Positions 58,487 to 64,000 of a DNA stretch of 64,000 nt are shown piece after piece. Under the pieces are notes generated by a model, which was not told the DNA's origin, ran no database searches, and worked only from the letters and a program-made list of their open reading frames with translations. Position numbers and translations under genes: made by a program. Numbering within the stretch: the stretch's first letter is position 1; every line of letters begins with the position of its first letter. The DNA is from Pacificispira sp965223125 (GTDB lineage: Bacteria; Pseudomonadota; Alphaproteobacteria; UBA8366; Aestuariispiraceae), in assembly GCA_965223125.1 (NCBI GenBank), contig OZ244984.1, positions 4,008,205 to 4,072,204 of the forward strand, in the 5' to 3' direction.

Positions 58487-59488
58487 CTACACCGGCACGT
58501 AGAATTCCGGTTCATACAGGCTGATATGACTTCCCCTGCGTTCGAACCGGAAGGGGACAACAAGGTAGTCCCGCAGGGTTTCAACTACCGCCTGGCGTTT
58601 TTCTTCTTCGACGAACAGCAAGAAAAACCCGCCGCCACCAGCCCCTAGCAACTTCCCACCCAACGCTCCTGCGGCGCGACAATCCGCATACAGCTGGTTT
58701 ATTTCGTTGTTGGAGATCGCATCTGAGATACTGCTCTTCAGCTGCCATGTCTCGTGCAGCAATTCGCCAAAGGCTCGCAAGTCACTATCGGTGGCCAGTA
58801 TTTCGATCGCGTCATCGACATAGGAATGCATTTTTTTTAAAATATCGGGCTTATCAGCAATCGCCTTGACCTTCTTACTCGCCACTTCAGAGGCAGTCCT
58901 GGAAACGCCGGTGTAGACAAGCAAAAGGTTTCGCTCCAGGTCCCGAATTCGATTCTCATTCACCGGAACTGGATGCACCGTAAAGCGACCTTCGGTATCG
59001 AATTCGATCTTGTTGAGGCCACCATAAGCAGCGGCAATTTGGTCTTGTATGCCTACATTCTCCGCGAGAAGTGTTTGCTCCAGATAAATCGCTTCTTCAG
59101 CCAATTCGCGTTTGCTTTTGACCTGACCCTTCAGCGCATAAAGAGCGTGCAATATCCCAACAGCAAAAGATGAACTGGATCCAACGCCGGTTCTTGCCGG
59201 CAAGTCACCGAAGTGATGCACTTCCAAGCCATTATGAAAGACCACATGCCGGATCGCCTCTCGCACCGCCGGATGCTGAATTTCCGACACATCGGCGCAT
59301 GTTTCTGTCTTTGACCAAACAACGCGATAGGAATGTTCGAAGAACGGCGGCAAGAAACGGGCGTGGATGTGGCAATATCTGTTAATGGAGGTTGATAAGA
59401 CCGACCCTCCATGCTCGCGGTACCAGACGGGGTAGTCCGTTCCGCCACCAAAGAAAGAAATTCGATACGGCGTCGATGTGATAATCAT
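58487..59488 (-). CDS. GHMP kinase, D-glycero-D-manno-heptose 7-phosphate kinase-like (HddA)
   Basis: 333-residue GHMP-family sugar kinase. Family motifs are STPYRISFFGGGTDYPVWYR (motif 1), ARTGVGSSSSFAVGILHALY (phosphate loop) and GGKLLGAGGGGFFLLFVEEE (motif 3). The first motif with GGTDYP is typical of HddA-like and related anomeric/7-P heptose or fucose kinases. It is last in the operon with E1 subunits, the ColD-like enzyme and the GMD-like dehydratase, so it may provide phosphorylated sugar for GDP activation. The HddC-like nucleotidyltransferase is at 24655. GmhA and GmhB homologues are not in the window. Confidence 0.85.
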   Translation of the reverse strand: MIITSTPYRISFFGGGTDYPVWYREHGGSVLSTSINRYCHIHARFLPPFFEHSYRVVWSKTETCADVSEIQHPAVREAIRHVVFHNGLEVHHFGDLPARTGVGSSSSFAVGILHALYALKGQVKSKRELAEEAIYLEQTLLAENVGIQDQIAAAYGGLNKIEFDTEGRFTVHPVPVNENRIRDLERNLLLVYTGVSRTASEVASKKVKAIADKPDILKKMHSYVDDAIEILATDSDLRAFGELLHETWQLKSSISDAISNNEINQLYADCRAAGALGGKLLGAGGGGFFLLFVEEEKRQAVVETLRDYLVVPFRFERRGSHISLYEPEFYVPV

Positions 59489-59543
59489 GAAAGTGCGAGG
59501 CCCACGGTTATGTAATGTTCAAAAGTGATGTTCTGCATTCTTC

Positions 59544-60560
59544 CTAGCGCGCCAGAAACGCATCCCCTTTCAAGGTCAGTTCCGCACGCCAGTAGTCAAG
59601 CAGGTCCCACATTGTCTGCTCATAAGAAATCTTTGGCTCCCAGCCGGTATGCGCCTTGAACTTATCCAATTTTGGGACTTGCAGGTCGGCATCAATCGGC
59701 CGCAGACGATCCGGGTCAACTTCAACCTTAATGCTGTCGCATGATGAAAAACCAATCAGCGTGTTCAAGATGTCGCCGATCTCACAGGAATATGAACCGC
59801 CGATATTGTAATATTCACCTTTTATCGGGTTCACAGTCACGAGCATATGATAGGCGCGGACCGCGTCCCTAACATCCGCAACTGTTCTTAAGGACTTCAG
59901 GTTTCCAACTTTCACGACGGGGGGAATCATTTCCCGTTCGATCATTGCGATCTGTTTCGCGAAGCTCGATTCCGCAAATACATCCCCACGCCGCGGCCCG
60001 GTATGGGTAAACATGCGGGTCGTCATCACCGTCATATCGAAGGCTTCGGCGTAGTATCGCCCGATAAGATCCGTTCCTACTTTGGAAATCGCATAGGGAG
60101 ACGCTGGGTGAAAACCGCATTCTTCATCAATTGGCAGTTTTTCCTTTGGAACACGCCCAAACACTTCCGATGATGCACAAACATGAACGACCGCGTGCGG
60201 CGCAAATTCCTTTAAGGCTTCCAACAGGCGCGCGGTGCCTTGAATATTGGTATCCAAGGTATCAAGAGGCGCTGTGAAGCTTGTCTTCGGGAAGCTTTGG
60301 GCGGCCAAATGAAAAACATAGTCGGGCTTCGTCTCGCGGACGACATCGCGAACCGACAACTCGTCACGCAGGTCCGCATATTTCAGCGAAATCCTTTTTC
60401 CCGCATTGATGCTGGGGATGTGATCGCGCAGATTATCCAGCGGACTGCGCCAGCGGCACATCCCGACGATATCCCAGTCGGTTTCAGATACCAACAAGTC
60501 GACAAGGTGAGACCCTACCATGCCGGTGATGCCGGTAATAAGCGCCTTAGGAGTTGGCAT
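59544..60560 (-). CDS. gmd: GDP-mannose 4,6-dehydratase-like enzyme (GMD family)
   Basis: 338-residue extended SDR making GDP-4-keto-6-deoxy sugar. The NAD loop is ALITGITGMVGSHLVDLL, the catalytic part is ASSEVFGRVPKEKLP, and YxxxK is seen in SPYAISKVGTDLIGRYY. The HTGPRRGDVFAESSFAKQIA stretch is diagnostic of GMD. The neighbouring kinase looks like a heptose kinase, so the substrate could be GDP-manno-heptose (as for DmhA-type 4,6-dehydratases) as well as GDP-mannose. It is 45 bases from the ColD-like gene, its likely next step. Confidence 0.88.
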   Translation of the reverse strand: MPTPKALITGITGMVGSHLVDLLVSETDWDIVGMCRWRSPLDNLRDHIPSINAGKRISLKYADLRDELSVRDVVRETKPDYVFHLAAQSFPKTSFTAPLDTLDTNIQGTARLLEALKEFAPHAVVHVCASSEVFGRVPKEKLPIDEECGFHPASPYAISKVGTDLIGRYYAEAFDMTVMTTRMFTHTGPRRGDVFAESSFAKQIAMIEREMIPPVVKVGNLKSLRTVADVRDAVRAYHMLVTVNPIKGEYYNIGGSYSCEIGDILNTLIGFSSCDSIKVEVDPDRLRPIDADLQVPKLDKFKAHTGWEPKISYEQTMWDLLDYWRAELTLKGDAFLAR

Positions 60561-60605
60561 TGTGTCGACCCACCTTAATTCAAGCCTCCGAAGACCGAAG
60601 GTATT

Positions 60606-61919
60606 CTAGAGCGCGTTTTCCAGAAAAGCCTGCAACCGCTGCAGCACATAATCCACCGCCTCATCACTAAGAGACTGGTGATTCCCAATGGAAAAACCGT
60701 TCTCCATGACGTGCGAGGAATGAGAAAGGTTTCCGACCGTTCGGTGCGGTCTTTCCATCAGCGCCGGTTGCCGCGCGATATTCCCACAGATAATCGGACG
60801 GGTTTCGATCCCCGCCGCATTCAACACACCTGTAATATCACTGACGATGAATTTCGCGGCTTCGCGCAAAATGATCGGGAAGCCGAACCAGGTATGCATG
60901 CCCTTCGGCGTTTCATCTTGGAAAGCGATCATGTCCGAATACTGCTCGAGCCCAGCGCGGTAACGCGCGGAAATCTCGCGCCGACGGTCAATAAACCCAT
61001 CCAGCTTCGGCAGCTGGATTGACCCCATCGCGCCTTGCGGATCCGTGGCGCGCAGATTGTAGCCGACATTCACGAACAAGAACTTCGGATCAATCTCAGG
61101 ATATCGGTCGATCCATCGCTGGCGGTCTTCCACCTCACGAATCCAGCCATGGGCGCGGAGGATGCGCATCAACTCCGTGAATTCGAAGTCATCGCTCACG
61201 CAAATACCGCCTTCAAGCGTCGTGATATGGTGCGAGAAGTAGAAGCTGAATGTTCCCACACGTCCGAATTTGCCAACCGGAACCCCGTCGTATGTGGCCC
61301 CCATTGATTCACAGCAATCTTCGATCAAAACCAGATTGTGACGCTTACAAATCTCCACAATCGGGTCCATGTCGCATGGATTGCCATAGACTGGCACGAT
61401 CATCACACCGCGGGTTTTGGGCCCAATGGCGGCTTCGATTTGTGCCGGATCGATGTTCAATGTCGCTGGGTCGATGTCGACCACAACGGGGATCAACCCC
61501 ATTTGGATCAATGGCCAAACGGTTGTCGACCATGACAGAGCTGGGACGATCACCTCGTCCCCTGGACGCAAACCGTCCTCACATTCGGTATTCGTCAACG
61601 CGGCAAGCGCGAGAAGGTTCGCCGAGGAACCTGAATTGACCATCACGCCGTGGTTCCATCCGAACTTGTCGGCATACTCGCGCTCGAAGGTCTTTACTTT
61701 TGGTCCCATCGTGATGCGCGTTATCAGCATGCACTCCGTGAATGCGATGATTTCTTCAACACCAAAGGTCGGTTCGTGAAGTCTCACGATTGGGTTTGAT
61801 GGATTGAAACCCGCATCCGGTTTCACTCCCTCCCAAAACTCGTCCATGCTGGATCGGACGTTTTCCAATAATGCCTGATAGTTCTCTTTCACGGGCTTCC
61901 CCATTCTATCTTGTCTCAT
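60606..61919 (-). CDS. ColD/RfbH-like PLP-dependent 3-dehydrase (catalytic Lys replaced by His)
   Basis: 437-residue DegT-fold PLP enzyme. Where aminotransferases have the PLP Lys, this one has His in SFYFSHHITTLEGG. The same change marks GDP-4-keto-6-deoxy-mannose 3-dehydratase (ColD) and CDP-sugar 3-dehydrase RfbH. Wider similarity to ColD is visible: WSTTVWPLIQMGLIPVVVDI, VLIEDCCESMGATYDGVP, RAHGWIREV, WFGFPIIL and IETRPIICGNIARQP. It should remove the C3 hydroxyl from GDP-4-keto-6-deoxy-sugar without an iron-sulfur cluster of its own type (RfbH has one; a matching 2Fe-2S cluster of RfbH is not seen). ATG at 61919, or 61904. It lies between GMD (45 bases) and E1-beta (3 bases). Confidence 0.88.
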   Translation of the reverse strand: MRQDRMGKPVKENYQALLENVRSSMDEFWEGVKPDAGFNPSNPIVRLHEPTFGVEEIIAFTECMLITRITMGPKVKTFEREYADKFGWNHGVMVNSGSSANLLALAALTNTECEDGLRPGDEVIVPALSWSTTVWPLIQMGLIPVVVDIDPATLNIDPAQIEAAIGPKTRGVMIVPVYGNPCDMDPIVEICKRHNLVLIEDCCESMGATYDGVPVGKFGRVGTFSFYFSHHITTLEGGICVSDDFEFTELMRILRAHGWIREVEDRQRWIDRYPEIDPKFLFVNVGYNLRATDPQGAMGSIQLPKLDGFIDRRREISARYRAGLEQYSDMIAFQDETPKGMHTWFGFPIILREAAKFIVSDITGVLNAAGIETRPIICGNIARQPALMERPHRTVGNLSHSSHVMENGFSIGNHQSLSDEAVDYVLQRLQAFLENAL

Positions 61920-61922
61920 CCG

Positions 61923-62972
61923 TCAGAACGGACCCCGGAATTCTTCAATCTCACGTGCTGGCCCGGCAATCGGACGCCAGTCGTCCTTTCCGCCAGCCAT
62001 TTTATGGGCGGTCAGCGCGATGGACACCGCAGACGGGTAATAGTCATCTTCCAACGGGCGGGTTGTTGGGCACGGGACCGGTTCATAGCCCAGCCTCTTA
62101 ACCTGGATCGTCATCTCACCCTGAAGGGCCTCATAGACCAAGGTTGCGATTTCTGCAGATGCACCGCACGCCGTCCAACTGGTATCGACAATAATCAACC
62201 GCTTCGTCTTGCGGACAGACGCGACAATCGTGTCAATGTCCAACGGCGAAAGACTGACGGGATCGATGAGTTCGGCAGACAGCCCTATCTCCTCCAAAAG
62301 GTGGATAGCGCGTGCTGCCTCTACCACCATATGGCTGATCGCGACGACGGTCACATCGCTTCCGCTCGCAAGCACTCTGGCCTTCCCAAACGGGGTTGCA
62401 TAGGGCTCTTCCGGAACGAAACCAGCATTCCCGTACAGCATCCTGTGTTCCATGATAACAACAGGATTATTGTCCCGGATCGCCGCAATCATGCACCCTT
62501 TCGCGTCGTGTGGCGTGCTTGGCGCGACGACCCGAATGCCGGGTACATGCATGAAATAGCTGTGAAAGGCTTGGCTATGCTGCGCGCCCTGACCCCAGCT
62601 CCGCCCGATAATACCGCGAACCACAAATGGCACAGAAACGGCGCCGTCTGACATATAGCTCAGTTTTGCGGCCATATTGACCAACTGGTTCATACACAGC
62701 AGCAAAAAGTCCATGCGCTGATGAACATGGATCGGCCGCATCCCGGCGATAGCCGCCCCAATTCCGAGCCCCGTCATAGCGTCTTCGGAAATCGGTGTGT
62801 CGAAGCAACGGTCCGGCCCAAAGTCCTTGTGCAGATCCAGCGTCGTTCCGTACATCCCCTTGGGATCATCCACTCCAAGGCCGTACACAAACACAGACTC
62901 GTCCCGCGTCATTTCCTGACGCGTACCTTCGTACAAGGCTTGCGCATAGGTGAGTTTTCGGTTGGCTTCCAT
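61923..62972 (-). CDS. TPP-dependent dehydrogenase E1 component, beta subunit (PDH/AcoB/AviB-like)
   Basis: 349-residue transketolase C-terminal-type subunit of an E1 heterotetramer. Marks are ANRKLTYAQALYEGTRQEMT near the start, DTPISEDAMTGLGIGAAIAG, RGIIGRSWGQGAQHSQAFHS (the E1-beta phosphate-loop and His region), and HRMLYGNAGFVPEEPYATPF. The longer frame (63050) is unlikely because the alpha subunit ends at 62974, one base before this ATG. In a glycan locus with ColD and GMD and no E2 or E3 genes, it probably does not feed lipoate but transfers a two-carbon unit to a keto-sugar, as proposed for AviB1/AviB2 of avilamycin synthesis. That role is inferred. Confidence 0.85.
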   Translation of the reverse strand: MEANRKLTYAQALYEGTRQEMTRDESVFVYGLGVDDPKGMYGTTLDLHKDFGPDRCFDTPISEDAMTGLGIGAAIAGMRPIHVHQRMDFLLLCMNQLVNMAAKLSYMSDGAVSVPFVVRGIIGRSWGQGAQHSQAFHSYFMHVPGIRVVAPSTPHDAKGCMIAAIRDNNPVVIMEHRMLYGNAGFVPEEPYATPFGKARVLASGSDVTVVAISHMVVEAARAIHLLEEIGLSAELIDPVSLSPLDIDTIVASVRKTKRLIIVDTSWTACGASAEIATLVYEALQGEMTIQVKRLGYEPVPCPTTRPLEDDYYPSAVSIALTAHKMAGGKDDWRPIAGPAREIEEFRGPF

Positions 62973-62973
62973 G

Positions 62974-63936
62974 TTACCGATAGACGTTAGAGTACATGAC
63001 AGAGTTGTCAGGAAATGCTGCAGATTCTGCAGCAGCGAACGAAGTTTCAACTTCGGAGTTTACTTCCGCGTCGATAGATACCCGCACTGACGGGTCCAGG
63101 GCAAGCGCCAGCTTTTCGATCAAGTCGTCCTTTATCCACTGGTCCAATTCCTCATCGGTGCGATACCCAATATGTCTGTCCTCTCCGGGGCCGACATGAT
63201 CGCGCCATCGATAGGTTTCCAGTTCAAGAAACTGCGGCTTGCCAGTACTTTGAATGGCTGAGATCGCCTCACCCGCCACGGAATGCAAATCCAGCATGTC
63301 CTTGCCAGGGGTCCATTTCGATGAAATGCCATAAACGGCAGCCCGCTCACACAGGTTTGTCTGCGCCATTCGGTCGCGTTGGTGTGAATAGATCGCGTAT
63401 TGGTTATTCTCGCACACGAACAAGATGGGCAAATTCTTCAACCCAGCGAAATTCAAAGATTCGTGAAACACACCTTCGTCCGTTGCCCCTTCGCCAAAAA
63501 AGCAGACAACGACGGCATCGGATTTTTGTTGCTTCAGCGCAAAGGCGTGGCCGACCGCGTTCGGGATCCCCGTTCCGACAATGGCAGAGGTCGTGATCAT
63601 GTTCGCGTCAATATCACCAAGGTGCATCGACCCCGCTTTGCCGCGGCTGCTGCCGGTATCTTTGCCGAACAGTTCTGCGGCCATTTTTGCAATATCGCCA
63701 CCCTTCGCCAAATAGGCCGCATGCCCGCGATATGTGGCATAGACGACATCTTGTGGCTTCAAATGATCACAAACCGCAACGGAGACCGCTTCCTGCCCAA
63801 TCGACAGATGAACCGGGCTTTTCACCAAATCCTGATCGTAAACGCGCACGATGAATTCTTCGACGCGCCGGATACGCAAGCTGTTTCGGTAGAGCCTTGC
63901 AATCAAATCAGAAGAGTCAGTGGTATTTTTGACCAT
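62974..63936 (-). CDS. TPP-dependent dehydrogenase E1 component, alpha subunit
   Basis: 320-residue E1-alpha subunit. The TPP motif is FFGEGATDEGVFHESLNF, continuing to PILFVCENNQYAI, giving GEG-x24-NN as required for Mg-TPP. Other E1 features are YRGHAAYLAKGGDIAKMAAE, RGKAGSMHLGD and RWRDHVGPGEDRHIGYR. ATG at 63936 is the normal start; a GTG at 63948 is less likely. The beta subunit starts one base after its stop. Family members act on pyruvate, branched 2-oxoacids or acetoin. The gene setting favours a sugar-related acceptor, so the pair is the key unusual feature of the operon. Confidence 0.85.
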   Translation of the reverse strand: MVKNTTDSSDLIARLYRNSLRIRRVEEFIVRVYDQDLVKSPVHLSIGQEAVSVAVCDHLKPQDVVYATYRGHAAYLAKGGDIAKMAAELFGKDTGSSRGKAGSMHLGDIDANMITTSAIVGTGIPNAVGHAFALKQQKSDAVVVCFFGEGATDEGVFHESLNFAGLKNLPILFVCENNQYAIYSHQRDRMAQTNLCERAAVYGISSKWTPGKDMLDLHSVAGEAISAIQSTGKPQFLELETYRWRDHVGPGEDRHIGYRTDEELDQWIKDDLIEKLALALDPSVRVSIDAEVNSEVETSFAAAESAAFPDNSVMYSNVYR

Positions 63937-63961
63937 GGAAAAACCCACAACATCACATGTT

Positions 63962-64000
63962 TTAAATTATGCCCAAGAGGCTTTTCAGCCCGTCGCGGAG
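63962..64000 (-). CDS. Possible 3' end of an upstream gene in the E1 operon
   Basis: In the minus frame from the window edge, 12 codons (ending LRDGLKSLLGII) lead to a TAA at 63964-63962, 26 bases before the E1-alpha ATG. A gene could end here and belong to the same operon. The piece is too short to name and could be chance. Confidence 0.25.
   Translation of the reverse strand, partial: LRDGLKSLLGII

Noticed and set aside
22597..64000. Sialic, legionaminic or pseudaminic acid pathway
   Set aside because: No NeuB-type synthase, CMP-sugar synthetase or UDP-GlcNAc inverting dehydratase was found; UlaG/CMAH-like MBL resemblance alone is not enough.
1..64000. CRISPR arrays, rRNA genes, plasmid origins, other tRNAs
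   Set aside because: No regularly spaced direct repeats, rRNA-like stretches, iterons or further cloverleaf sequences were seen by eye.

Overview
The window reads as a chromosomal segment of an alphaproteobacterium, probably a heterotroph of the Rhodospirillales type. I infer this from the GC-rich catabolic genes, two kinds of TRAP transporter, the tRNA-Lys sequence and the alphaproteobacterial-type interspersed repeat. No rRNA or other species marker is present, so genus is not assigned. The two halves look different: bases 1 to about 20.8 kb are GC-rich and catabolic, while 22.6 to 64 kb is visibly more A+T-rich and is a large surface-glycan locus.

Region 1 (1-20.6 kb) is nutrient uptake and catabolism. 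It starts with a peptide-type ABC permease pair (window-truncated DppC-like and complete DppB-like), followed on the other strand by a DAO-family FAD oxidoreductase and an amidase. A minus-strand operon then encodes a glutamine-synthetase-like ligase, an aldehyde dehydrogenase, an iron alcohol dehydrogenase and a LysE exporter. This set fits oxidation of an amino alcohol or amine through gamma-glutamylated intermediates. A DctQMP TRAP system follows, then an MBL hydrolase and a TAXI-type TRAP system (fused permease plus receptor). The last block holds flavin reductase, FAH-family hydrolase and gentisate-dioxygenase-like bicupin genes, with a divergent GntR/FCD regulator.

Region 2 (20.6-22.6 kb) is a scar of mobile DNA next to an intact tRNA-Lys(UUU). 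It holds a chimeric ORF (start of a phage terminase large subunit fused to the end of a serine recombinase), a DUF5681 small-terminase-like gene split by an inversion, and an IS3-type transposase fragment. No intact integrase remains.

Region 3 (22.6-64 kb) is a glycan biosynthesis island of about 37 genes. It contains glycosyltransferases, nucleotidyltransferases, epimerases and dehydrogenases, and two PLP sugar enzymes, one with the catalytic Lys replaced by His as in ColD. It also has an ABC-2 polysaccharide exporter, WbqC and FkbM proteins, a sugar formyltransferase, a GT41 (O-GlcNAc-transferase-like) enzyme and several methyltransferases. Less usual are two paralogous B12-binding radical SAM proteins, four Fe(II)/2-oxoglutarate-type oxygenases (three of them one family), and a two-subunit TPP enzyme like pyruvate dehydrogenase E1.

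The most interesting unit is the minus-strand operon at 58.5-64 kb: E1-alpha, E1-beta, ColD-like 3-dehydrase, GDP-mannose-4,6-dehydratase-like enzyme and a heptose-kinase-like GHMP kinase. Together these suggest synthesis of a GDP-activated 3,6-dideoxy-4-keto sugar (hexose or heptose) that receives a two-carbon branch from a TPP-bound intermediate. This is an inference. I found no rRNA, CRISPR array, plasmid origin or recognisable riboswitch.
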